From CALKJP01 sp046299555 (GTDB lineage Bacteria; Bacteroidota; Bacteroidia; JACCXN01): a stretch of DNA of 64,000 bases. Shown here piece by piece: positions 44,184 to 52,128 of the stretch. The translations under genes and the position numbers were made by a program. Location: NCBI GenBank assembly GCA_046299555.1, contig JBKBHS010000001.1:620001-684000 (forward strand), in the 5' to 3' direction. Position 1 is the first letter of the stretch. Each line of letters begins with the position of its first letter. Below the pieces are notes generated by a model. It was not told the origin of the DNA. It ran no database searches and saw only the letters and a program-made list of their open reading frames with translations.

Positions 44184-45205
44184 TATTCTTTCTTTTTGTT
44201 TTTAGGGTTTAAGGCTTTTAGTTTCTTATTGGCTTGCTCAATGCTATCAATAAATTGTTTTTCCACCTCAGAAAGCTCTTCGTCTGCTTTTTTCTTATAT
44301 GCTTCATATTCCTGCAATGCTTTTTTTTGAGCCAACTCTGCTGAAATTTTTCCGGCATGGGTTAAAACATCTTGTCGGCTCATTTTAATAAACCCGTCCA
44401 ATATCTCAATCCAATCTTTCATATACATGGGTTTGCGTTGCATGGCGTTGATTTCGGCTATATCCAGATAAGCGGAAACCAAACGGTTTAATACCTGTAA
44501 TTCTTTTTCGGTTAAATAATTTTTTGCAACGGTTATTTCATGCCTTGTGGGCTTTTTGCCTTTGAAGGCAGTTAAACCCATAAAGGGCAATTGTGCATTG
44601 GCTCGTTGGTAAATAATCTCAGCGGCTGTATGTCCATGCGCTGCCCAGTGCAATTTGTTTTGAACGGTTTGAAAAAACTGTTGGGTTATCTCTGAACGTG
44701 GGTCATAATCTATACTGGTGGCATATATTTCGAGTACCTTACGGTAAAATATTTTTTCTGACGAACGAATATCTCGTATTCGTTCAAGCAATTCTTCAAA
44801 ATATCCCCCACCTTGTTTCAACAAATCATCATTCATAGTGAAGCCCTTTACAAGGTATTCACGTAATCGCTCAGTAGCCCAAATACGAAACTGTGTACCC
44901 CGTAGCGATTTTACGCGGTAACCGACTGATATAATGACATCTAAATTATAGTGATTGATATCGTATTTTTTGCCATCAGCGGCAGTTGTTCGGAATTTCC
45001 GAACAACTGAATGTTCTTGCAATTCCCCTTCTTCAAAAATATGTTTAATATGTTCACTGATGTTTGATTTTGACGACTGAAACAGCTCCACCATATCTGC
45101 TTGCGTAAGCCATACGGTATTATCTTGAAGCCGGACCTGAATTTTTATTTGTCCGTCATCGGATTGGTAAAGCAAGAATTCGCTATTTGATTTGTCGGGA
45201 AGCAT
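44183..45205 (-). CDS. rhuM: RhuM-family protein within the type III operon
   Basis: 340 residues. The N-terminal RhuM signature is plain: VRLQDNTVWLTQADMVELFQ, SNISEHIKHIFEEGEL, VRKFRTTAADGKKYDINHYN and VISVGYRVKSLRGTQFRIWA. The C terminus is helical and charged (KKKADEELSEVEKQFIDSIE). The family is named after a Salmonella pathogenicity-island gene and is frequent in genomic islands, but its molecular role is not established. The N-terminal part resembles a DNA-binding helix-turn-helix. It ends in TAATG with res and starts 69 bp after mod, so it is an internal member of the operon, probably regulatory or protective. Confidence 0.85.
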   Translation of the reverse strand: MLPDKSNSEFLLYQSDDGQIKIQVRLQDNTVWLTQADMVELFQSSKSNISEHIKHIFEEGELQEHSVVRKFRTTAADGKKYDINHYNLDVIISVGYRVKSLRGTQFRIWATERLREYLVKGFTMNDDLLKQGGGYFEELLERIRDIRSSEKIFYRKVLEIYATSIDYDPRSEITQQFFQTVQNKLHWAAHGHTAAEIIYQRANAQLPFMGLTAFKGKKPTRHEITVAKNYLTEKELQVLNRLVSAYLDIAEINAMQRKPMYMKDWIEILDGFIKMSRQDVLTHAGKISAELAQKKALQEYEAYKKKADEELSEVEKQFIDSIEQANKKLKALNPKNKKKE

Positions 45206-45274
45206 CGGTTAAAATATATACGATTTCACTTTTTACTTAATTAACATTCGGTTTCTCTTATTTTAGTTTAAGCC

Positions 45275-47185
45275 CTATTTTGACATTCGATAAAAATCTT
45301 TGGTAACCCGTTTTTCCTCTTCGGTGCATTCAAAATCGGCATCATTAAGTGATGAAAGATTAACATACAATTGGTTTTTGTCCAGCAATTCGCAAAGAAT
45401 TTCTTTTTGTTTTTTCAGTTCAAACTGCTTAAACTCTTCAATACTCTCTTCAAACTTCTGCAAATCCACGCTGTATTTAAAGAAACTTTTGGCTTTCATC
45501 TGCTCCCAAATTTGCAAAAGCGTTTCGGTATCTTTGGCTTCTTCAATCTGCTCCATAAAAGTTTCGTTGTATTTTTTAAGTTCGAGATAGACGAATGAGC
45601 CACCACCTTGCCATTCATAAAGTTCACTAATGCCACCTTGTTCACCTTCAATAACTTTTTTAAGACGGGCACAAGTAACCTTTTCTATATAATCCATTTG
45701 TTCTGTTGTAATGAATTGTCTTCCCATTTTCAATGCTACTGCTGCCGTAGTTCCACTTCCTGCGAAAAAATCCAAGATTATGTCATTTTCGGTCGAACCG
45801 ATATGAATTATTCTTTCAAGTAATTTTTCAGGTTTTGGTGTAGCAAAATCACTTTCATCTAAAATAGCCGTAATTTCTTTTCTTGCATCTTGATTATGAG
45901 AAACTTCTGAATAGTCCCAAATTGTTTGGGGTGGCGTTCCATCTTGAACTTCGGATAAAAACCGTTTAATAGAAGGAACGGAATCGCCATTTGTACCAAA
46001 GTAAATTCTGTTGTCTTCAATCAATTTTTGATAATTTTCTTTAGAAGTTCTCCAACATCTACTTTTCGGTGGATTAACAACTCTTCCAGAGGGTAACGTG
46101 ATTGGATAATCATAATTTTCAGAATAGGTCTTAACTGAAAAATCACTCGATTTCCATGGTCCACGTGGGTCATTGTCAATATTTCTATACCGTTTATTAG
46201 CTTCATTTGTTCTCGGAATAAGGTTTACCTTAAACAACTCTTTATTCTTTGCAAATACTAAAATATGGTCGTGCATATCTGAAAAGTATTTTGCATCATT
46301 TTGTGGTGAATATTTTTTCTTCCAAATAACATTCGCAACAAAATTTTCTCTACCAAAAACATCATCGCCTAAAACCTTATAGTAATGTGCTTCTCCATCA
46401 TCAAGATTTACCCAAATACTTCCATCTTTTGAAAGTAATTGTTTAGCAACTTCAAGACGATTTTTGATAAATGTTAACCAAGTTGAATGGTTGAAATTGT
46501 CGTTGTAATTAAAACCATCTTTTCCAGTATTATATGGAGGGTCTATGTAAATGAGTTTTACTTTGCCTGCAAATTCTTTTTTTAGCGTATGCAAGGCTAA
46601 AAGGTTATTGCCTTTGATAATGAGGTTGTCGGTAATGGTATCCTCGGGCAGTCCACGCTTGCGGTTGAGTTCAGCATCACGGGTAAAACCATCAAAAGCG
46701 TGTTCTCCGTCCTTGTCAATACGTTTGGCATTGGTCAACACTTTTGGCTCTAACAGTTGGGTGATTTCGTCCTGTGCCAAAATTTCGTTAAAGAAAATTT
46801 CTTCTCGTTTCTGTTCCTCTTTAGTCTGCCCCCCTTCCAAAATGCAGTCCTTAAATGGCCAAACTAAGGCAACTTCGTTGCGTTGTTTCAGGTATTTGCC
46901 GTCAATGGTCAGTCCAACTTTGTTTTTGTATTTAGTATAACTATCGTTTAAGTAGTTTTTTTGCTCTAAAAATTCAATAAAAAGGTTTTGTTTAAATACA
47001 AGTACATCTTTTACTTTTACAAAGAATTTTTCTTTCAGCGTTTCGTTTTGTAGCAGTAATTCAATCAGTTCTTCATCAAAGTTTTGTGCTTTGTTCAGCA
47101 CTACCCATTTTTTCAGTTCTCCGTTGTCTGTTACGAAGTTGGGTTCTTTCTTGAGCTGTTGCTCTAATGTTTCGTATAGTTTCAT
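45275..47185 (-). CDS. Type III DNA adenine methyltransferase, Mod subunit
   Basis: 636 residues. Motif IV IDPPYNTGKDGFNYNDNF at about 214-231 comes before the AdoMet-binding FFAGSGTTAAV near 475, the order of beta-class N6-adenine methyltransferases. The segment between (about 290-440) would hold the target-recognition domain. Mod sets the recognition sequence for the whole system and modifies one strand. No simple-repeat tract that would make it phase-variable was found. First gene of the operon; no exact promoter element was recognised upstream. Confidence 0.92.
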   Translation of the reverse strand: MKLYETLEQQLKKEPNFVTDNGELKKWVVLNKAQNFDEELIELLLQNETLKEKFFVKVKDVLVFKQNLFIEFLEQKNYLNDSYTKYKNKVGLTIDGKYLKQRNEVALVWPFKDCILEGGQTKEEQKREEIFFNEILAQDEITQLLEPKVLTNAKRIDKDGEHAFDGFTRDAELNRKRGLPEDTITDNLIIKGNNLLALHTLKKEFAGKVKLIYIDPPYNTGKDGFNYNDNFNHSTWLTFIKNRLEVAKQLLSKDGSIWVNLDDGEAHYYKVLGDDVFGRENFVANVIWKKKYSPQNDAKYFSDMHDHILVFAKNKELFKVNLIPRTNEANKRYRNIDNDPRGPWKSSDFSVKTYSENYDYPITLPSGRVVNPPKSRCWRTSKENYQKLIEDNRIYFGTNGDSVPSIKRFLSEVQDGTPPQTIWDYSEVSHNQDARKEITAILDESDFATPKPEKLLERIIHIGSTENDIILDFFAGSGTTAAVALKMGRQFITTEQMDYIEKVTCARLKKVIEGEQGGISELYEWQGGGSFVYLELKKYNETFMEQIEEAKDTETLLQIWEQMKAKSFFKYSVDLQKFEESIEEFKQFELKKQKEILCELLDKNQLYVNLSSLNDADFECTEEEKRVTKDFYRMSK

Positions 47186-47497
47186 CTAATTCAAATCCTT
47201 ATTTTAAGTTTCAAAAATACATTCTTCAGGTCGTTTATTTTCCCATTTACCATAATTCTTTTTAACGGGTTTTCAAGGGTGGTGGGTGGGTTTGGGAGCG
47301 TAGGCAAGAAAACTGCTCTTTTGCAAGCTGAAACATTGGCTTGTGTGTCGTAGCTTGCAAATGTTCAGTTTTGTGCGTGGGCTGTTCATTTTGTCGTTTT
47401 TCTTTTTCTGTCTTTAAGTAGCAAATTATCCGCTTGTGTCGTTGTCTTTTTACACTTGCACCCAACTATGATATAAATACCCTTTATCAATTTGTAT
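47186..47497. other. Right flank of the restriction island, non-coding
   Basis: 312 bp, more GC-rich than the core genome, with ggtgggtgggtttgggagcg near 47281 and the second arm of the 15-bp inverted repeat at 47452-47466. AGCGTAGGCA at 47297-47306 repeats a word of the left flank. A 67-codon open frame on the minus strand (47262-47465) is low-complexity and probably not a gene. No promoter or terminator was recognised. Confidence 0.5.
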
Positions 47498-47902
47498 TTA
47501 TTTTTTTTCTTGACATAATTCAATTAATACTCCATTAGTTCCTTTAGGGTGCACAAAACAAATTAATTTATTATCTGCCCCATCTTTCGGTGTTTCATTA
47601 ATTAATTGAAACCCTTCTTTTCTTAAACGCTCCATCTCTGCAAAAATATCATCTACATCAAAAGCTATATGATGAATTCCTTCTCCTTTTTTATCAATAA
47701 ATTTAGCAATTGGGCTTTCTGAATGCGTTGCCCCTAATAATTCAATTTTGTTTTCACCTGTTTTAAAAAAAGCTGTAATTACGCCTTCACTGGCTACTTC
47801 TTCTTTTTTATAACAGTTGGTTCCAAGTAGTTTTTCATATAGTTTAATACTGCTTTCAATGTCTTTTACGGCAATTCCTAAATGTTCAATTTTATTCATC
47901 AT
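47498..47902 (-). CDS. mce: Methylmalonyl-CoA epimerase
   Basis: 134 residues, two glyoxalase-type beta-alpha-beta-beta-beta modules. Metal ligands are visible: H of IEHLGIAV, E of GENKIELLG, H of GIHHIAFDVDD and E of VLIELCQEK. GEGIHHIAFDVDD is highly typical of this enzyme, which interconverts the two methylmalonyl-CoA epimers in the propionate-succinate route. Neighbouring mutase or carboxylase genes are absent. No promoter matched; a terminator lies immediately upstream, closing the preceding minus-strand gene, so mce must be expressed from the short 20-nt gap or by read-through. Confidence 0.93.
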   Translation of the reverse strand: MMNKIEHLGIAVKDIESSIKLYEKLLGTNCYKKEEVASEGVITAFFKTGENKIELLGATHSESPIAKFIDKKGEGIHHIAFDVDDIFAEMERLRKEGFQLINETPKDGADNKLICFVHPKGTNGVLIELCQEKK

Positions 47903-47922
47903 ATTTTTTATATGTTAGGCAT

Positions 47923-47952
47923 AAAAAAAGCTCTCTTTCGAGAGCTTTTTTT
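47923..47952 (-). terminator. Intrinsic terminator after the secreted-protein gene
   Basis: AAAAAAAGCTCTC (47923-47935) and GAGAGCTTTTTTT (47940-47952) with a TTTC loop. Functional for the minus-strand gene at 47970; it lies 20 bp upstream of the mce start. Confidence 0.9.
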
Positions 47953-47969
47953 ATGGTATTATGAGCGTT

Positions 47970-48761
47970 TTATTTTTTTACAAACTGATCTGTTTTATTG
48001 TCGAAATTAATATAATAAATTCCTTTAGGCAGATTGGAAACATCAACCACATTTGCAAAGCCTTTCTTAACTATATTTCCATAGCTGTCATATATTTCAA
48101 ACATGGTTTCGCTCGAAAAAGTTATATCTTTTGAAGCTTTAATGGGTGAGAAGGTAACTTCAGGAGTCATTGAACGATACTTAGCAACGGTTGAATAACG
48201 AGGTTTACCTGTATAATCAACTTGTTTAACTCTAAATTGATTTTCACCGGAGTGTGGTGCAATTTTAAACGAATAATCATTTGGTCCTGCTGTGCCTTTC
48301 CCTTCAATTTCTCCTACGTTTACCCATTTATTCCAGCGAAATTGTTCTACAATAAAGGTTAATTTACCTGTTTCACCTTTTGTTTGAAGTTTTAAAACAC
48401 CGTCTTTATCAACACTAATCGACACTGTTTCAAAAGTACTTTTAGGTTTTAATACCTCAGGATTTAGAACTCTTGGTTTACAATCATCTTTATGCAAAAT
48501 TTTAACTTCAACTTTATCTCCTAATTTTAGTTGTTGTGCTGAAAAATCTATTTCAAATGCACTGGAGTTCCACTCGTCTGTAGTAACATTGCCATTAACA
48601 CGAACCTCATACACACAAAAACCAACACCACTTCCTGCAAATGGATTTTGTATATATAGATTTTTCCCTTGGTAATTTCCTTCTAATACTATAACCCCGT
48701 TTGCTTTTGCATAAAAACTAAACAGAATTATGAAAATTGAAATTGATAATATTTTTTTCAT
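47970..48761 (-). CDS. Secreted protein with C-terminal beta-sandwich, type IX-like
   Basis: 263 residues. A signal peptide ends SFYAKANG. The N-terminal part (VIVLEGNYQGKNLYIQNPFA) and a central pair of Ig-like domains precede a final segment MFEIYDSYGNIVKKGFANVV and VDVSNLPKGIYYINFDN, which has the G-x-x-V/L and L-x-x-G-x-Y pattern of type IX sorting or T9SS-like domains. I recall this family as conserved in Bacteroidota, but its role is not known. Divergent from the second solute-binding gene. Confidence 0.75.
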   Translation of the reverse strand: MKKILSISIFIILFSFYAKANGVIVLEGNYQGKNLYIQNPFAGSGVGFCVYEVRVNGNVTTDEWNSSAFEIDFSAQQLKLGDKVEVKILHKDDCKPRVLNPEVLKPKSTFETVSISVDKDGVLKLQTKGETGKLTFIVEQFRWNKWVNVGEIEGKGTAGPNDYSFKIAPHSGENQFRVKQVDYTGKPRYSTVAKYRSMTPEVTFSPIKASKDITFSSETMFEIYDSYGNIVKKGFANVVDVSNLPKGIYYINFDNKTDQFVKK

Positions 48762-48950
48762 AGTTAATTAACTATATGAAGTCCTCAATTTTAAATTCTA
48801 AGTTGCAATATTAAAATCTTCTTTTAGAAATTCAAAGTAAAAACGAATAAAATTATTTTTTAGACGAATTTAGATATTTAATCTTTTAATTTTTATAAAA
48901 GTTTATATAGATTTTTAAAAATTATAATGCATTATAAAAATAATTCTAAT

Positions 48951-48958
48951 TACTTTTG
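48951..48958 (+). promoter_or_regulatory. -7 element of the second solute-binding gene
   Basis: TACTTTTG fits TAnnTTTG. No TTTG at -33. Predicted leader about 39 nt. Confidence 0.5.
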
Positions 48959-49003
48959 CATGTTACAATATTTTTAAATAAATTGATAAATAATTAACTC
49001 TTT

Positions 49004-50767
49004 ATGGCTCAAAAGTTTAATTTAGTTTTAGTGGCAATATTTTTATCAGTCCTTTTTTCGTGCAAAAATGATGAAAATCAAAGTGTTGAAAATTTGGACG
49101 AAATAAAACAAGGAAAAGGAGGGGTGGTATACGGAGGTTCCCTTAGAATTAATGAAACTGAACCGGTAAGTTCTTTATTCCCACATTCATTTACAGATTT
49201 GGTTTCCAGTCATGTAGCAAGTCAAATTTATGAAGGATTGGTCAAATTAAATCCAAAGGATTTAAGCATTCAGCCTGCCTTGGCAGAATCGTGGGAAATA
49301 AGTGAAGATGGCACAAAATATACTTTTTATCTCAAAAAAGGGGTGTATTTTCATGATGATCCTTGTTTTGCTAATGGAAAAGGTCGAGAATTTAAAGCTG
49401 AAGATGTACGTTATGTTTTTGAACGTTTAGCAACACAACATCCCGATAATGCTATGTTTGCTGCAACAATTAAAAATTTAATTAAAGGCGCAAATGAATA
49501 TTATGATGCATCTGCCTTGCAAAAGCCAAATTTTGATTTTGAAGGTGTAAAAGTAATTGATGATTATACCGTGGAGTTTAATTTATATGCTCCATCTTCA
49601 TCATTCTTGTATATATTAGCTAATCCTTCTTTATCAATATTCCCAAAAGAAGCATATGAAAAGTATGGTAACCAAACCCGAATCGGTACCGGTCCATTTA
49701 TGTATGCACAAAATAATGCATCAAATGAAAAAATTATTCTTTTAAAAAATCCTAATTACCACAAAAAAGATTCGTTAGGAAATCAACTTCCATTTTTAGA
49801 TTCTTTAGTTTTTACTTTTATAAGTTCTAAAAAAACAGAATTAGAAGAATTTCAAAGTGGAAATTTAGATGTAATAATTGGACTTCCTTCTGAATCAATA
49901 AAAGAAGTAGTAGAAAATCAAATATCTGATTTTCAAAATCGTCCTCCCAAATATATATTGGAGCGCTCTCCGGAATTAGCAACACAGTATTACGAATTTA
50001 ATACTGCACAAAGCGTATTTAAAAATAAAAAGGTTCGTCAAGCGTTTAGCTATGCTATAGATAGAGATAAAATTGTAGATGAGGTTTTAAAAGGCGAAGC
50101 TTATGGTCCGGGAGTTCATGGAATTACCCCACCTTCATTAAAAAATTATGATGTGGCTTCGATTAAAGGATATAAACAAGATAAAGAAAAAGCTAAAAAA
50201 TTATTGGCTGAAGCAGGATATCCTAATGGCAAAGGTTTTCCATCCGTAAAATTGGTATTAAATAGCGGAGGTTCTAAAAACGCCAATGTAGCACTTGAAA
50301 TTCAAAAGCAACTGAGGGATGTTTTAGGAGTAAATATTGATTTAGAAATTGTGCCATTATCACAAAAAATTGAAGCTTCTCGTTTTGCAAAAGGTGATAT
50401 GTTTCGTTCAGCTTGGATTGCTGATTTCCCAAGTGCAGAAAATTTTTTGATGTTAACTTATGGTAAATCTGTGCCTAAAACAATAAATGAACCTTCATGG
50501 CCTAATGTTTCCAGATTTGTTAATGAAAAATTTGACGAATTATATGAAAAAGCATTAGTAACCTTAGATCAAAGTGAAAAAAATAAATTGTTATTAGAGG
50601 CAGAACAACTAATGATGGATGAAGCACCATTACTTATTTTATGGTACGATGAAAAATATAGATTGTATCAATCAAAAGTTAATAATTTTTATTCCAACCC
50701 TTTAAATTATTGGGATTTTTCAATTGTTTACTTAAAAGTGCCTGAAATTTCAAATGAAGAAAAATAA
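49004..50767 (+). CDS. Family-5 ABC solute-binding lipoprotein (peptide type), copy 2
   Basis: 587 residues. Lipobox SVLFSC at about residue 20, then QIYEGLVKLNPKDLSIQPAL, YTFYLKKGVYFHDDPCFANG, GTGPFMYA, VRQAFSYAIDRDKIV and AEAGYPNGKGFPSVKL. It matches the copy at 32994 through its whole length with only small gaps; shared phrases such as YFHDDPCF/KFHDDPCF point to duplication. No permease or ATPase gene is adjacent. It is followed by a strong terminator. Confidence 0.9.
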   Translation: MAQKFNLVLVAIFLSVLFSCKNDENQSVENLDEIKQGKGGVVYGGSLRINETEPVSSLFPHSFTDLVSSHVASQIYEGLVKLNPKDLSIQPALAESWEISEDGTKYTFYLKKGVYFHDDPCFANGKGREFKAEDVRYVFERLATQHPDNAMFAATIKNLIKGANEYYDASALQKPNFDFEGVKVIDDYTVEFNLYAPSSSFLYILANPSLSIFPKEAYEKYGNQTRIGTGPFMYAQNNASNEKIILLKNPNYHKKDSLGNQLPFLDSLVFTFISSKKTELEEFQSGNLDVIIGLPSESIKEVVENQISDFQNRPPKYILERSPELATQYYEFNTAQSVFKNKKVRQAFSYAIDRDKIVDEVLKGEAYGPGVHGITPPSLKNYDVASIKGYKQDKEKAKKLLAEAGYPNGKGFPSVKLVLNSGGSKNANVALEIQKQLRDVLGVNIDLEIVPLSQKIEASRFAKGDMFRSAWIADFPSAENFLMLTYGKSVPKTINEPSWPNVSRFVNEKFDELYEKALVTLDQSEKNKLLLEAEQLMMDEAPLLILWYDEKYRLYQSKVNNFYSNPLNYWDFSIVYLKVPEISNEEK

Positions 50768-50812
50768 TTCTCAAATTGCCTGTTAAAGGAATATATAATA
50801 ATTAGGATAAAT

Positions 50813-50849
50813 AAAAAAGGGGCTGAATCGAAGAAACAGCCCCTTTTTT
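50813..50849. terminator. Bidirectional intrinsic terminator
   Basis: A 13-bp perfect stem (50813-50825 with 50837-50849), 11-nt loop, A6 and T6 tails. It separates the solute-binding gene from the end of the suf operon. Confidence 0.92.
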
Positions 50850-50864
50850 ATTATATAATAATTA

Positions 50865-51371
50865 TTATCGCGACTTATAAATAGGGACTGTTGAGCAAGC
50901 TTCGCCAAACATTAACGATTTTACTACCGGGCGAAGTTTGGTTGTAATTGCTACAAAAGCAGCTTCAGGTGTGGGTATTTTTCCGCATCCTTTAATAATT
51001 ACTCGTTCGTTTTTGTATTTCTCGATTTCAAGTTTCTCGATTTCATGAATAAATAGATGCGCTTCCAACTCTTTTAAATCGCCAAATACTATTTTTTTTG
51101 CATATGGCTCTAATGCTGATGCTATTAGCATATACGACCACATAGGAATAATAGCATCTGTACTGCAATAAATGGCTACAAATTTATTCTGATATTTTTC
51201 CCAGTTTTCATTTTTTACAAATTCTCTGATATCTTTTTCTCGTAAAATCAAGCCTTCATATAACAAGTCTTTTAAATCAATTAAAATGCGTTCTCCTTCA
51301 ACATAAAATTCGTCTAAACTGATGGTAATAAGACCGCTTTTTTCAACTTTATTTTCGATTAATTCTTCCAT
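50865..51371 (-). CDS. DUF2480 family protein
   Basis: 168 residues, no signal peptide. Visible features are LITISLDEFYVEGERILIDL near the start, YCSTDAIIPMWSYML near 68 and CGKIPTPEAAFVAITTKLRP near the C terminus. I recognise it as DUF2480, which in Bacteroidota is commonly the last gene of the suf cluster. Conserved cysteines (IIKGCGK and FGEACSTVP) could take part in Fe-S handling, but no function is known. Starts 3 bp after the DUF59 gene. Confidence 0.82.
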   Translation of the reverse strand: MEELIENKVEKSGLITISLDEFYVEGERILIDLKDLLYEGLILREKDIREFVKNENWEKYQNKFVAIYCSTDAIIPMWSYMLIASALEPYAKKIVFGDLKELEAHLFIHEIEKLEIEKYKNERVIIKGCGKIPTPEAAFVAITTKLRPVVKSLMFGEACSTVPIYKSR

Positions 51372-51374
51372 AGT

Positions 51375-51692
51375 TTACATAAAACCTAATTCTAATTTAG
51401 CTTCATCGCTCATCATGTCTTTATCCCATGGAGGGTCAAATGTAAGTTTGATTTTTACATCTTTAATCCCTTCAATTGCTTTTGTTTTAGCTTCTGCTTC
51501 TCCCGGAAGTTCTTCCGCAGAAGGGCAGGAGGGCGATGTTAGTGTCATTTCAATTTCAACATTCGCCTCGTCATCTATCTTAATTTCGTAAATTAATCCG
51601 AGTTCGTAAATGTTTACCGGAATTTCCGGGTCGTAAACGGTTTTAAGTGCTTCAATAATTTTTTTTTCCAGTTCTTTTTTATCGATTTCCAT
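51375..51692 (-). CDS. DUF59/MIP18-type Fe-S assembly factor
   Basis: 105 residues from ATG at 51692, preferred to a TTG at 51698. The DUF59 hallmark is complete: VYDPEIPVNIYELGLIY near 18-35 and MTLTSPSCPSAEELP near 50-65, with the conserved cysteine. Members (SufT/PaaD-like) help mature Fe-S proteins. Sits between sufE and DUF2480 with gaps of 9 and 3 bp, so part of the operon. Confidence 0.88.
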   Translation of the reverse strand: MEIDKKELEKKIIEALKTVYDPEIPVNIYELGLIYEIKIDDEANVEIEMTLTSPSCPSAEELPGEAEAKTKAIEGIKDVKIKLTFDPPWDKDMMSDEAKLELGFM

Positions 51693-51701
51693 GTTCAAAC
51701 A

Positions 51702-52127
51702 TTATTTTGTTTGTTTTGCTTTTAAAGCAATGGCGTACAACTTCATTTGTTTAATCATTGATAAAAGTCCGTTAGAACGAGTTGGCGATAAATGTTCTTT
51801 TAATCCTATTTTATCAATAAAATATAAATCGGCATTAATAATTTCATCAGGTGTTAATCCGGATAAAGCTCGAATCATTAATGCTATCAAGCCTTTGGTT
51901 ATAATCGCATCACTATCTGCTGTAAAATAAATTTTTCCATCTTTTAATTCAGCATGCAACCAAACTTGTGATTGACAACCTTTGATAATATTTTCAGGAG
52001 TTTTGTATTGTGGATCAATTAATGGAAGATTTTTTCCCAATTCGATGATGTGTTCATACTTTTCCATCCAATCGGTTAGAAATTCAAATTCTTCAATTAT
52101 TTCTTCTTGTCGTTCTGCTAAATTCAT
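51702..52127 (-). CDS. sufE: Cysteine desulfuration protein SufE
   Basis: 141 residues from ATG at 52127, one base after the sufS stop; the frame runs to 52145 but that would overlap sufS. Seen: IIEEFEFLTDWMEKYEHIIELGK and IKGCQSQVWLHAE, whose cysteine accepts persulfide sulfur from SufS. Cytoplasmic partner of SufS. Confidence 0.92.
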   Translation of the reverse strand: MNLAERQEEIIEEFEFLTDWMEKYEHIIELGKNLPLIDPQYKTPENIIKGCQSQVWLHAELKDGKIYFTADSDAIITKGLIALMIRALSGLTPDEIINADLYFIDKIGLKEHLSPTRSNGLLSMIKQMKLYAIALKAKQTK

Positions 52128-52128
52128 T

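Larger units (their letters stand above)
41464..47466. mobile_element. Putative acquired type III restriction-modification island
   Basis: About 6.0 kb bounded by GTTGGGTGCTGGTGT at 41464-41478 and its inverted copy ACACTTGCACCCAAC at 47452-47466 (13 of 15 match). It holds res, a rhuM gene and mod on one strand. The flanks are non-coding and more GC-rich than the core genome. No transposase or integrase gene is present, so the mode of entry is unknown and the borders are inferred. Confidence 0.45.

Noticed and set aside
45275..47185. Phase-variable mod gene
   Set aside because: No tetranucleotide or long homopolymer tract was seen in or before the gene.
47262..47465. 67-codon open frame at the right island border
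   Set aside because: Low-complexity H/Q/T/K-rich translation, no promoter or conserved motif, and it coincides with the GC-richer border sequence.
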